Positions 43,323 to 52,214 of a stretch of 64,000 bases of DNA are shown here, in pieces. Made by a program: the position numbers and the translations under genes. How positions within the stretch are numbered: the first letter of the stretch is position 1; the number at the start of each line of letters is the position of its first letter. This stretch comes from Prauserella isguenensis (lineage in GTDB: Bacteria; Actinomycetota; Actinomycetes; Mycobacteriales; Pseudonocardiaceae). Where the stretch lies: contig NZ_JACHWU010000006.1 in the NCBI RefSeq assembly GCF_014191605.1, forward strand, positions 91,918 through 155,917, given 5' to 3'. Under the pieces are notes generated by a model. It worked only from the letters and a program-made list of their open reading frames with translations. It ran no database searches and was not told the DNA's origin.

Positions 43323-44852
43323 TTGCTTCGCACCGATAGTTCAGAACCGCCGTGGACCAGTGCTGCGGTCAACGCAGTTGTCACCGAGCCGCTGTCTCAC
43401 GATGCCGTCGAGTTGGACGCACTACGACACCAGGCCGATCTGGTCGAAGTCCGAGCCGACCTCGTCGGCGATCCGGCCGCGGCACGGCTGCGGGAGCGTT
43501 TCGGCGGTCGATTGGTGTACTCCCTTCGCAGCCGGGACCAGGGCGGCAAATTCGACGGCTCTGCCGAGCAGCGGCAAGCCCGGCTGCTCGCCGCTGCCGA
43601 GCACTACGACGTGGTCGACCTGGAAGCCGACCACGACCTGGTCCCGGCCTTGCTGAATCGCATTCCGGCTCCACAGCGCCGCATCTCCTGGCACGGAACC
43701 ACCGCCGGACACGCCGTGCTGCACGAGCGCTTCGATCGTATGGCGAACGTCGGCGCCGGCCTCTATCTACTCACGACCGAGGTGTCACGCGCCGAACAGG
43801 CGTTGGCGCCGCTGCGTTTTCTCCACGACATCGGGCGATCGGATGTCACGGCGTTCGGGACCGGATCCGCCGGCTTCTGGAGTCGCATGCTGGCTCCCCG
43901 GCTCGGTGCGCCCGTCGTCTTCGGCAGCTTGTGCGACGATGGGGCCGACGTGCCCACCGTCGACCGACTCGTGGCGGACTACGGCTTCCCGTGCCTTCCT
44001 CCCCTACGCGCCGTTTACGGCATCATCGGTCGTTCGGTCCTGAAATCGGTGTCGCCACGCGTGCACAACACCGGCTATCGCGCGCTCGACATCCCGGCGC
44101 TGTATCTCCCGTTCCAGGTCGACGATTTCGCCTCCTTCTGGAGCGAAGTCGCCGAATCGGGTCTCCCGGAGATCGGTCTTCCCCTGCAGGCCGCCACCGT
44201 GGTTTCGCCGCACAAGGAGGCGGCACTCACGACGGCGCGAACGACCAGCCACGCAGCGCGCACGTCGGGAGCGGCGAACTCGCTCGTCCGCAGAGGAAGC
44301 ACCTGGCGTGCCGATACGTCCAACAGTCCCGCGATCAGCAAGGCGTTGGAGAGTTTCGGCATACCCGTATCCGGTCGCAAGGCCGCCGTGATCGGTTGTG
44401 GCGGTGCCGGGCGTGCCGCCGCACTCGCGCTGGCCGCGAGCGGTGCCGACACGGTGCTCGTCAACCGCGATCCCCATCGCGGCCGGGCCGTCGCCGACGC
44501 GCTCGGCTTCGACTTCACACCCCTCGACGTGTTCCGCGCGGACGGGTACTCGGTGATCGTGCATGCCACACCGGTGACCGACCACGTGCCGTTCCGGCTC
44601 GACCTTCCCGACGACGCCGCCGTCGTCGACATGGTCTACACCTCCGAGGAAACGGCGATCGTCACCGCCGCCCGCGATCGCGGACTCGCCGTCATCGACG
44701 GATGGGACGTGCTGCTCGCCGACGCCGGTTGCCAGTTCACCTTCATGACCGGCCAACACCTCCCCACCGAACAGACCCGCGCGCTGCTGCACGCCGCACG
44801 TGTCGCGCGGCGTGACCGGCCGACCCCGGCACCACTGACCGCCCGAAAGTGA
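43323..44852 (+). CDS. 3-dehydroquinate dehydratase / shikimate dehydrogenase fusion with altered catalytic residues
   Basis: A 509-residue two-domain protein. Residues 20-225 match type I dehydroquinate dehydratase (VEVRADLV, YSLRSRDQGGKF, SWHGTTA with the conserved H124). The strand that should carry the Schiff-base lysine reads GAGLYLLTTEVS, with leucine in its place near 149. Residues 232-505 match shikimate dehydrogenase (SPRVHN, VVSPHKEAA with K297, GAANSL, nucleotide fold VIGCGGAGRAAAL), but the catalytic NTD motif reads TSN, with Asn334 replacing Asp. Ordinary AroD/AroE function is therefore doubtful. TTG at 43323 is chosen because GGGAGG lies five bases before it. An acyl-CoA dehydrogenase gene and an MFS gene follow closely, so a specialised pathway is likely. 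Confidence 0.82.
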   Translation: MLRTDSSEPPWTSAAVNAVVTEPLSHDAVELDALRHQADLVEVRADLVGDPAAARLRERFGGRLVYSLRSRDQGGKFDGSAEQRQARLLAAAEHYDVVDLEADHDLVPALLNRIPAPQRRISWHGTTAGHAVLHERFDRMANVGAGLYLLTTEVSRAEQALAPLRFLHDIGRSDVTAFGTGSAGFWSRMLAPRLGAPVVFGSLCDDGADVPTVDRLVADYGFPCLPPLRAVYGIIGRSVLKSVSPRVHNTGYRALDIPALYLPFQVDDFASFWSEVAESGLPEIGLPLQAATVVSPHKEAALTTARTTSHAARTSGAANSLVRRGSTWRADTSNSPAISKALESFGIPVSGRKAAVIGCGGAGRAAALALAASGADTVLVNRDPHRGRAVADALGFDFTPLDVFRADGYSVIVHATPVTDHVPFRLDLPDDAAVVDMVYTSEETAIVTAARDRGLAVIDGWDVLLADAGCQFTFMTGQHLPTEQTRALLHAARVARRDRPTPAPLTARK

Positions 44853-44882
44853 CCACCCGAAAGCCCGAAGGAAGGATCACGC

Positions 44883-46100
44883 GTGAACCTCGCGATCTCG
44901 GAATCGACGTGGCTGCAGAGCCTCGGCCCGCACAGCCACGAACTGCTCGAACAGGTCGGCGACGTCGCCAGGGAGTGCGCCAAGCGCGCGGACGAGCACG
45001 ACCGGGCCGGCACCTTTCCCGACAAGGACTTCGACGACCTGGCCGCCGCAGGCTTGAACGCTGCCACCGTCCCACGTGAACACGGCGGGCTGGGGCTCGG
45101 ACCGTTGAACGGTGACACGCTCACGTTGTGGCTGATGACCAAGGAACTGGCCAAGGCCGACCTCTCACTGGGCCGATGCTGGGAGGGGCATACCAACTCG
45201 CTCGTGCTCCTCCACGCGCTGGCGTCCGAACAGCAACAGGAGCGCTGGTTCGACGGCATCGTCCACCGGGGCCAGAAGTGGGTGGCGTGGAGCGGCGAGC
45301 CGCAAGCGCGAAAGCCCGGTGAAGGTACCCGGTTCGGCACGAGCATCACCGCCGTCGAGGGCGGATGGGTGCTGGACGGGACGAAGGCGTTCGCGACGAG
45401 CTCGACCGGCGCGGACTGGGCCCTCCTACTGGTCAACACCGCGGGGCCGGGTGGTGCCAGACACGCGGATGCTCCGCCCGAGGGGCTGCTTCTGCTGGCA
45501 TGCGACCTCTCCGATCCCACCGTCACCGTTGACGAATCGTGGTGGGACCCGATCGGCATGCGTGCGACGGCGAGTCACGTGGTGGAGTTCGACGAGACGT
45601 TCCTGCCCGAGGAGAACCTCATCGGAACCCCCGGCGCCTACCTGCACCAGGGCTGGCAGAGCGCCTTCACCCCGCACTACGCGGCCAGCTTCCTCGGCGC
45701 GGCAGAAGGCGCCTTCGACTACGCGCTCGATTACCTCGCCCGCCAGAACAAGACCGCAGATCCCTACGTCCAGCAACGCGCCGGTTCCATGAAGGTCAAC
45801 ATCGAAACCTCGCACCTGTGGCTCGCCCACGTCGCACGGCTCTGGGACAGCGGCCACCGCGCCGGAGCGCAGCGCGCCGGGAACAGCGCCCGCCACCTGG
45901 TGGAACATCTCGCGCTGGAAACGGTCGACCACTGCGTGCGCGCCTGCGGGGCGCGCAGCCTCGTGCGTCCCAGCCCGGTGGAACGGATCCTGCGCGACCT
46001 CACCTTCTACGCACGCCACGACAACGACGATCACGTCCTCGCCACGATCGGACGCGCCGCACTCGGCGAAACCCACGACTCCTCGTTCTTCAAGCCCTGA
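44883..46100 (+). CDS. Acyl-CoA dehydrogenase-like flavoprotein
   Basis: A 405-residue FAD protein of the acyl-CoA dehydrogenase superfamily. The N-terminal helical part includes FPDKDFDDLAAAGLNAATVP and REHGGLGLG; the middle has VAWSGEPQARKPGEGTRFGT and WVLDGTKAFATSSTGADW; the C-terminal helical domain has FLGAAEGAFDYALDYLARQN and ARSLVRPSPVERILRDL. The catalytic glutamate of classical members is not obvious, and the C-terminal DHQD-like family of oxidases or monooxygenases (dibenzothiophene DszC-like) is an alternative. GTG start follows GGAAGGATC. It lies between the DHQD-SDH fusion and an MFS gene, all on one strand with short gaps. Confidence 0.78.
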   Translation: MNLAISESTWLQSLGPHSHELLEQVGDVARECAKRADEHDRAGTFPDKDFDDLAAAGLNAATVPREHGGLGLGPLNGDTLTLWLMTKELAKADLSLGRCWEGHTNSLVLLHALASEQQQERWFDGIVHRGQKWVAWSGEPQARKPGEGTRFGTSITAVEGGWVLDGTKAFATSSTGADWALLLVNTAGPGGARHADAPPEGLLLLACDLSDPTVTVDESWWDPIGMRATASHVVEFDETFLPEENLIGTPGAYLHQGWQSAFTPHYAASFLGAAEGAFDYALDYLARQNKTADPYVQQRAGSMKVNIETSHLWLAHVARLWDSGHRAGAQRAGNSARHLVEHLALETVDHCVRACGARSLVRPSPVERILRDLTFYARHDNDDHVLATIGRAALGETHDSSFFKP

Positions 46101-46128
46101 CCTGCCACCACCACGCACCGGAGTTCTC

Positions 46129-47460
46129 GTGTCGATCGGCGTCAATCCGTCCACTTCAGCGCGGGCGAGGAAGGGACTCCGAGGTTCGGCCGGCTACCGG
46201 GGCCGAGTGATCGTCTCGGCCTCGGTGGCGCTGGCCATGACCGCTCCGGGGCAGACCGCGGCCATCTCACTGTTCGTCGACCCGCTGAGCACATCGCTGC
46301 ACGTGTCCCGGTCGTCAGTGGCCGTGGCCTACTCGATCGGCTCACTGGCCGGTGCTCTGGTGGTTCCGCTGCTGGGCAAGCTGCTGGATCGCTTCGGCGC
46401 ACGCCGCGCCATGGTGACCGTCGGTCTCTGCTTCGGTGTGGTCCTGCTTGCGGCCGGGACCATCACCGAGTTCGTCGGCCTGACCGCGGCCTTCGTCGGC
46501 ATCCGCGTCGGCGGGCAGGGAGCGCTGAGCCTCGTGGCCACCACCGTGGTGACCATGTACATGCAACGATACAAAGGCCTGGCTACAGGGATCGTCTCGG
46601 CGATCGGCACCTCTGCGATCTCGCTCGCGCCGTTGGCCCTCGAGCGACTGATCGACGACCTCGGCTGGCGCACCGTCTGGCAGTTGGAGGGGTTGGTCGT
46701 TCTCGCGATCACCGTGCCGGTGGCCCTGTTCGTCCTTCCGCGACGCGCGCGCTCCGACGGGGAGTCCGCAACGGACGTCAGCCCGGCCGAACCCGGCTCG
46801 GGACACGACATCGGCTCCGGGACGGCGGACCGGGAACGCGGACACTCCACCGATTGGACGTTGCGGGACGCGAGCCGGACGCCCGTGTTCTGGGTCGTCG
46901 TCAGCGGTGGAGGCGTGTGCAGCCTGATCACCACGGCACTGATGTTTCATCAGGTTTCCCTGCTGGGGGAACGTGGCCTGAGTACGACCGAAGCGGCCGC
47001 GAACTTCGTCCCGCAACTGGTCGCCGGACTGCTCGCCAGTCTCCTCGTGGGCTGGGCGGCCGATCACATCGGCGACCGTGCACTCGTCATCGCCATCATG
47101 ACGGTGCTCGCGCTCACCACACTCACCGCCGGATGGGTACGACCGGGCTGGACGGCCGTCGCTTACGGCGTGGCGCTCGGCGCCTGCACCGGTGGGGTGC
47201 GCACACTGAAGGGAGTCGCCTTCGGCGACTGCTTCGGGCTCGGACACCTCGGAACTCTGCGCGGTGCGGTGCATTCGGTCGTCATCGGCGCGTCCGCACT
47301 CGGCCCCCTCGTACTCGCGCTGGGCAGAACGTGGTCGGATTCCTACCAAGAAGTGCTGGCCGTCCTGTGCGTACTGCCCGTCCTGGTCGCCGCGGCGGCG
47401 TGCGCAGTCGGGCGGTCCCGCCGCGCCCGGTGGCGGGGCCACGCTGCCGACCCGTTGTAA
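46129..47460 (+). CDS. MFS transporter
   Basis: A 443-residue major facilitator with 12 membrane segments in two halves split by a charged loop near residues 205-245. The half-one motif is GKLLDRFGARRAM and the TM11-12 area has GALGPLVLALG-type glycine-rich sequence. It resembles the oxalate/formate or monocarboxylate-type antiporters in its start, SVALAMTAPGQTAAISLFVD, where proline and glycine spacing in TM1 is typical. GTG start follows GGAGTTCTC. It probably carries the product or substrate of the DHQD-SDH/acyl-CoA dehydrogenase pair upstream. Confidence 0.82.
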   Translation: MSIGVNPSTSARARKGLRGSAGYRGRVIVSASVALAMTAPGQTAAISLFVDPLSTSLHVSRSSVAVAYSIGSLAGALVVPLLGKLLDRFGARRAMVTVGLCFGVVLLAAGTITEFVGLTAAFVGIRVGGQGALSLVATTVVTMYMQRYKGLATGIVSAIGTSAISLAPLALERLIDDLGWRTVWQLEGLVVLAITVPVALFVLPRRARSDGESATDVSPAEPGSGHDIGSGTADRERGHSTDWTLRDASRTPVFWVVVSGGGVCSLITTALMFHQVSLLGERGLSTTEAAANFVPQLVAGLLASLLVGWAADHIGDRALVIAIMTVLALTTLTAGWVRPGWTAVAYGVALGACTGGVRTLKGVAFGDCFGLGHLGTLRGAVHSVVIGASALGPLVLALGRTWSDSYQEVLAVLCVLPVLVAAAACAVGRSRRARWRGHAADPL

Positions 47461-47538
47461 AGAAGGGTCGGGACCGCTTCCCGCGCCGACGGACATCCCG
47501 TCGTTCGGGACCGTACTGGCACGCTGGAGGGTGTGACC

Positions 47539-48090
47539 ATGGACTTCTCCGACCACGAGACCGGCCACGGGTGGCTACTGCTCGTCTACCGCGTGCCCCG
47601 CGAACCCACGCGGTTGCGCGCGAGCGTGTGGCGGAAGCTGAAGAGTACCGGCGCCGTCTACCTGCAGAACTCGGTGGCAGTGCTGCCGGAGTCACCGACC
47701 CACGAACGATCGCTGCGTTCGTTGCGTAAACACATCGAGGAGCTGGGTGGCTCGGCACAGCTCATGCGCTGCGACGTGCTGGCCGGCAATCCTGATGTCG
47801 TCGCGACCTACAACGCCGCGCGGGATGAGGAGTACGAGGAGATCATCGACCGTTGTCGCGGATTCCAGGCCGAGATCGAGAAGGAGACGACGGCCGAGAA
47901 GTTCACCTACGCGGAGCTGGAGGAGAACGACGAGGACCTCACCAAGCTCCGGCGTTGGTTCGAGAAGGTCCGGCTCCGGGACTCGCTCGGCGCGGACCGC
48001 AGGGCCGAGGCCGAGACGGCCTTGCAGGACTGTGTCGCAGCGCTCGACGTCTTCGCCAACAAGGTCTACCTCGCCGAGGACGGTCCATGA
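47539..48090 (+). CDS. ChrB N-terminal domain protein
   Basis: A 183-residue protein matching the N-terminal domain of ChrB, a chromate-resistance regulator: HGWLLLVYRVPREPTRLRAS, VWRKLKSTGAVYLQNSVAVL, and a helical C-terminal half with EEYEEIIDRCRGFQAEIEKE and the LRRWFEKVRLRD turn. The C-terminal ChrB domain is absent; actinobacteria have many such one-domain proteins of uncertain role. No chrA chromate transporter lies nearby. The ATG at 47539 sits eight bases after GGAGG. Confidence 0.8.
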   Translation: MDFSDHETGHGWLLLVYRVPREPTRLRASVWRKLKSTGAVYLQNSVAVLPESPTHERSLRSLRKHIEELGGSAQLMRCDVLAGNPDVVATYNAARDEEYEEIIDRCRGFQAEIEKETTAEKFTYAELEENDEDLTKLRRWFEKVRLRDSLGADRRAEAETALQDCVAALDVFANKVYLAEDGP

Positions 48091-48177
48091 GCGCGTGACC
48101 CTCGCCGAACCGTCCGACCCGCCCTCCGCCCGATGCACCGGTGACGATCGCGACCGCCCCGGGGTGCGCAGGAGGCA

Positions 48178-50181
48178 TCAGTGGTCGTAGTCGACCGCGA
48201 CCGACGGGGTCGTCGGACGGGACTGGCAGGTGAGCGCGCGGCCGGCCTCGACGTCAGCCGAGGACAGGGCGAAGTTCTGTTCCATCTGCACCGACCCCGA
48301 CAGCACCTTCGCCTTGCAGGTACCGCAGGCACCGCCGAGGCAGGCGTACGGCGCGTCCAGCCCGGCCTTCAGAGCGGACTCGAGGACGGTGTCTCCGGCT
48401 TGGAGCGACACCTCGTGCTGACGACCGCGCAGGGTCACGGACACCTCGGCGCCGTCGAAGCCCTCCGAGTCCGTGGGCTTCCGGTAGCCGTGGAAGAGCT
48501 CGACGTGCACGTGGTCCGGCTCCGCCCCTCGTTCGAGGAGCAGGTCGCGCAGGTCGGTCACCAGCTCGACAGGACCGCACAGGAACCACTCGTCCACGGT
48601 GCTCGTCGGCAGGTCGGAACCGAGCCACCCTTCGAGCTTCCGGCGGTCGATGCGGCCGCGGAGGTGTGCCGGGTGGCTCGGCTCACCGGAGCGCACGTGG
48701 AGGATCCGGAGCCGGTCGGCGTAGCGCGCCTCAAGGTCCTCCAGCTCGGCGCGGAACATCGTGCTCTCGGCGTCCCGGTTGCCGTAGATCAGGGTGAAGC
48801 GGCTCTCGGTCTCGACGGCGAGTGTCGTCCGCAGGATCGACAGGATCGGGGTGATTCCGCTCCCGGCGGCGATCGCCACGTAGGTCTTCCTCGCAAGCGG
48901 ATCGAGCGGCGTACCGAACGAGCCGGTCGGGGTCATCAGCTCGAGCGTGTCCCCCGCCCGGAGCCGCTCCAGCGCGAACGTGGAGAAGGCGCCGCCGGGG
49001 AGGTGCTTCACGGCGATCTCCAGCATGTCGGAGGTTGCTGCGGAGCAGATGGAGTAGTTGCGGCGCACCCCTTCGCCGCCGAGATCGGTCCGGACCGTGA
49101 CGTGCTGCCCGGGTTCGAACGAGAACTCGTCGCGCAGCTGGTCCGGTACGTCGAAACGGATCAGCACGCTGTCGGCGGTCAGCCGATCGACGCCGGCGAC
49201 CGGTACCGGGTGGAACTCCGCTGCCGGCGCCGAAGACCGCTGCGGCACCCGCACCGGAAGCAGCCGGCCCAGCTTGCCGTTCAGCCGCTTCCACTCGCGG
49301 TACTCGTCCGCGTCCAGCTGCCGGCCGAACACCGTGCCGATCGCGGCGTCACGCTCGAGGTAGGCCTCCTCGTTGTGCCGCCAGGCCGCGACGTAGCGGT
49401 AGAACGGGATCGAGGGGTGCAGGTGGTGCACGAGATGGTAGTTCTGCGAGAGCAGCAGCGGCGTGAGGATCCACTCGGAGCCGACCCGGTTGCGGGTGGC
49501 GCGGTAGCGGTTCTCCTGCTGAGTGTCGTCGAGGTCGTGGTGGGGCAGCCAATCGAACCACCACGCCAGGACGAACATGGCGACCCGCTCGGGGATCAGG
49601 TAGAGCACAGCCAAGGTCCACAGGTGACCGGTCAGCGCGCACGCGACGATCACGGCGACACTCGAGACCATCAACAGCGACGTCTCCACCACCTCTGCCC
49701 GGGGACGGCGCTTCGCGTTGCGCACCAGGAAGGTCAGGTACGGAACGTCCATCAGCGGGAACCGGATGGGGACCTGCCACCACGGCGCGCCGCTGACGAA
49801 GTGGTCCGGATCGTTGTCGTCGTCGTTGGTGTTGCGGTGGTGCTCGATGTGGATGAAGGCGAAGGACTTGAACGAGATCAGCGACGACACGAAGAGCATC
49901 GCGACCCGGCCGAAGGCCACGTTGACCCAGCGGTGCGTGCTGATCGAGTAGTGCGCTGCGTCGTGCAACACAGTGAACAGCACGAAGATCGCCGTCGCGC
50001 TGAGCAGGATCGTCAGCGGCTCCGCGAGCGCGCCGGCCAACGCGGCCCAGCTGGAGAAGGCGAAGAGTGCAAGCGCTCCGCAGAAGATGGCCACGATGGG
50101 CCACGAGATCGTCGGAACCTTCTCGCCCGGATCAGGGAGCGCGCGACGAGAAGCGGCGGGTTGCTCCGTGGTTGCTGACAT
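48178..50181 (-). CDS. Membrane fatty-acid desaturase/hydroxylase fused to ferredoxin reductase and [2Fe-2S] ferredoxin
   Basis: A 667-residue self-sufficient oxygenase-like protein. Residues 25-320 form an integral-membrane di-iron desaturase with histidine boxes HDAAH (73-77), HIEHH (111-115) and HLVHH (250-254) and about four membrane segments. Residues 325-560 are a ferredoxin-NAD(P) reductase module with RRNYSICSA for FAD and AAGSGITPILSIL for NAD(P). Residues 580-667 are a plant-type [2Fe-2S] ferredoxin with cysteines at 614, 619, 622 and 652 (CLGGACGTC). This order supplies electrons within one chain. The substrate (fatty acid, alkane or carotenoid-like) is unknown. The ATG at 50181 has no clear ribosome site. 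A PucR-type regulator gene ends just downstream of its start. Confidence 0.9.
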   Translation of the reverse strand: MSATTEQPAASRRALPDPGEKVPTISWPIVAIFCGALALFAFSSWAALAGALAEPLTILLSATAIFVLFTVLHDAAHYSISTHRWVNVAFGRVAMLFVSSLISFKSFAFIHIEHHRNTNDDDNDPDHFVSGAPWWQVPIRFPLMDVPYLTFLVRNAKRRPRAEVVETSLLMVSSVAVIVACALTGHLWTLAVLYLIPERVAMFVLAWWFDWLPHHDLDDTQQENRYRATRNRVGSEWILTPLLLSQNYHLVHHLHPSIPFYRYVAAWRHNEEAYLERDAAIGTVFGRQLDADEYREWKRLNGKLGRLLPVRVPQRSSAPAAEFHPVPVAGVDRLTADSVLIRFDVPDQLRDEFSFEPGQHVTVRTDLGGEGVRRNYSICSAATSDMLEIAVKHLPGGAFSTFALERLRAGDTLELMTPTGSFGTPLDPLARKTYVAIAAGSGITPILSILRTTLAVETESRFTLIYGNRDAESTMFRAELEDLEARYADRLRILHVRSGEPSHPAHLRGRIDRRKLEGWLGSDLPTSTVDEWFLCGPVELVTDLRDLLLERGAEPDHVHVELFHGYRKPTDSEGFDGAEVSVTLRGRQHEVSLQAGDTVLESALKAGLDAPYACLGGACGTCKAKVLSGSVQMEQNFALSSADVEAGRALTCQSRPTTPSVAVDYDH

Positions 50182-50260
50182 AGCCGGCAAGGTACGAACC
50201 AGGACCCGAACCCCGCGAGGGGTGCCGAGCCCATGCCCATGTGCGGGCAGCACATCGCGA

Positions 50261-51529
50261 TCAGGACTGGTCCGGCACCGGCGCGAGCACCGTCCGACCG
50301 AGGACCTGAGCCAGGTACAAGGCCGCGTGCAGTTCGGCGACACGCTCGTTCGCCGGACGGCCGCGTCGTTCCTCGGCCCGCCGCATCCGCTGCAGCACGG
50401 TGTTGCGATGCACCCCGAGCGCCTCGGCTGCCGCAGCCAGCCCGCCCTGCGCATCGAGGACGGCGAGCAGCGCCCGTCGCTCCTCGTCCGCCCGCTGGCC
50501 CACGACCGCCAGGCCACCGAGCTCGGCGGCGACGAACGACCGTGCCAGGTCCAGATCGCCGCTCATCGTGTCCACGAGCGCGATCTCGGCGTACGACGTG
50601 ACCGATGCCGAGCGCCCACCCAGCTCGACGATCCGCCGGCCGCGCTGCGCCTGGACATGGGAGTCCCGGAAGCCCGCGGCACCCTGTGCGGGCATGCCTA
50701 CTGTGACCCGGACCGGTTCCGGGACCTGCCCGGCCAGCGACCTCAGGTCGCTCACCGTGACGCCAGGGGCGCCGGGCGTGGAGGCCCATCCCCAGAGTGC
50801 CCGGGCACCGTCCGGGACGAGCAGCGGATGAGACGAGCCGAGGTGCGCACCGACCGCCGCACCCACACGCGCGAGGTCGACATCATCGCGGTCGGTGAAG
50901 CAGACGAAGCCCGTCTGCCATCCGGTGAGCCGGTGGGACAAGGTGCGCTCGGCGCGACGCAGGTCGACCCGTTCGCCCGCGATCAACGCGCGCACCGCAT
51001 CCGTCCGGGCGGCCCGCGCTCGAGTCTGGATACGGTCGAGCTCGGCGACGTATTCGGTGGCCACCTCGCCGGAGATGCGGTCGATGTACGCGAAGGCGTA
51101 GCGCTGCAAACTGTCCAGGACCTCGACCGCAAGGCCCGCACCCGACACGAACTCGGTGATCCCGGCCAGAATGCGCTCGGTGAAGTAGGCGTGGCCCATC
51201 CGGTAGAAGCGCAGCATGACGTCGACGCTGTAGCCGCGGGCCGCCATGGCGCGGGCGTGCTCAAGCGCTGTGACCGGTGCTGCCGCGGCGCTCACGTCGA
51301 TGCCGTGCCGCACCATCGAGAGCGCCGCTTCGAGATTCGAGGAGCACGACCCCAGGGTCAAGCCACGGAGCTCCTCGTCGGCGCTGGCCTCAGGGACTCG
51401 TTCGACGATGTAGGCGAGCATGTCGTCGGCATGCGACGTCACGTTCCCCAACAGCTCGGTTGCAGTGCGGCGCAACTCGACCATCACCGTCTCGGGAAGG
51501 TCTGCCCCCTCCCCTGTGCTCGCACCCAT
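50261..51529 (-). CDS. PucR family transcriptional regulator
   Basis: A 422-residue regulator. The C-terminus carries the PucR helix-turn-helix: LLAVLDAQGGLAAAAEALGV followed by HRNTVLQRMRRAEE. The N-terminal 200 residues are helical (SVDVMLRFYRMGHAYFTERI, RYAFAYIDRISGEVATEYVA), and a central segment resembles the degenerate GGDEF-like domain of the CdaR/PucR group. It lies upstream of the desaturase fusion on the same strand (79 bases), which makes that gene its probable target. The inducer is unknown. Confidence 0.85.
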   Translation of the reverse strand: MGASTGEGADLPETVMVELRRTATELLGNVTSHADDMLAYIVERVPEASADEELRGLTLGSCSSNLEAALSMVRHGIDVSAAAAPVTALEHARAMAARGYSVDVMLRFYRMGHAYFTERILAGITEFVSGAGLAVEVLDSLQRYAFAYIDRISGEVATEYVAELDRIQTRARAARTDAVRALIAGERVDLRRAERTLSHRLTGWQTGFVCFTDRDDVDLARVGAAVGAHLGSSHPLLVPDGARALWGWASTPGAPGVTVSDLRSLAGQVPEPVRVTVGMPAQGAAGFRDSHVQAQRGRRIVELGGRSASVTSYAEIALVDTMSGDLDLARSFVAAELGGLAVVGQRADEERRALLAVLDAQGGLAAAAEALGVHRNTVLQRMRRAEERRGRPANERVAELHAALYLAQVLGRTVLAPVPDQS

Positions 51530-51627
51530 GGTCGGATACTAACGAGCGTTCCGGACGTCCAGTCCACCGTCAGCGCATGGGGCCGGGGGACTGTGCCTGA
51601 GGACTGCGCACCCTGGAGACACGACAA

Positions 51628-51693
51628 GGATCGAACACAGCGAGGATCAAACACAGCGAAGGCGCACCCCGCCGTGCAGGATGCGCCTTCGCT
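51628..51693. repeat. Direct repeat and 12-bp hairpin before HTH copy 1
   Basis: AGGATCGAACACAGCG and AGGATCAAACACAGCG stand in tandem at 51628-51659. They are followed by AGCGAAGGCGCA at 51655-51666, which pairs perfectly with TGCGCCTTCGCT at 51682-51693. A similar hairpin occurs 48 bases before the second copy of the gene at 56115. It may insulate the gene from upstream transcription or mark the edge of a mobile unit. Confidence 0.6.
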
Positions 51694-51696
51694 CGA

Positions 51697-52149
51697 GTGG
51701 AGGTTGAGGGAGCTTACTCGAACACAAACGAGCAGGTCAGCGCACTGGAAACGCTGCGGCAGCAGCTGCCTGATCTCGAAGCTCCTCTCCAACCAACGCC
51801 GAAGCGGCAACCTCCGAGCCGCGCCAAGCAGCTCGACGCCGAGCACGTACAGGAACTCATCGAGGGCTACCGCTCAGGCGCAACCGTCTACGAACTCGGC
51901 AATCAATTCGGCATCGAGCGCCGAACCGTGTCCGCGATCCTGCACCGCCACAAGGTTCCGATGCGCCGCCGCGGCCTGTCCACCGAACAGATCGACCAAG
52001 CCATCCAGCTCTACAACCAAGGATGGTCGCTAGCCCGCATCGGCGACCGCATGAACGTCGCCGACGGCACCGTCCGCCAACGCCTGCGCGAACGCGGCGT
52101 CACGATGCGCGACACCCACGGGCAACCGCGGGTGGGTGACGCCCGATGA
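51697..52149 (+). CDS. HTH protein related to resolvase DNA-binding regions, copy 1
   Basis: A protein of up to 150 residues with two helix-turn-helix units: [20 protein letters not shown] with [15 protein letters not shown], and [20 protein letters not shown] with [14 protein letters not shown]. These look like the Hin/resolvase DNA-binding region without the catalytic domain. A second copy lies at 56115, about 75% identical, with the unusual start MEVxGAYSNT conserved in both, so the GTG at 51697 is likely but not proven. Its stop overlaps by ATGA a downstream frame that keeps only the first codons of a DUF2637-like gene. Confidence 0.7.
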   Translation: MEVEGAYSNTNEQVSALETLRQQLPDLEAPLQPTPKRQPPSRAKQLDAEHVQELIEGYRSGATVYELGNQFGIERRTVSAILHRHKVPMRRRGLSTEQIDQAIQLYNQGWSLARIGDRMNVADGTVRQRLRERGVTMRDTHGQPRVGDAR

Positions 52150-52190
52150 ACAGCCCGACGACCACAACGCCCCCATCCCACGACCGGAAG
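52146..52190 (+). pseudogene. Truncated start of a DUF2637-like gene
   Basis: The ATGA overlap with the HTH gene is kept exactly as in the intact pair at 56564, and the first residues [14 protein letters not shown] are similar in character to [14 protein letters not shown]. After about 14 codons the sequence changes to unrelated DNA carrying the ManA-like pseudogene. A deletion or insertion joined the two. Confidence 0.55.
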
Positions 52191-52214
52191 TTCATCGACG
52201 CCGCCGGGCCGCTG

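Noticed and set aside
51697..52149. Complete serine recombinase
   Set aside because: Only the DNA-binding helices are present. No catalytic serine domain is found upstream in any frame.
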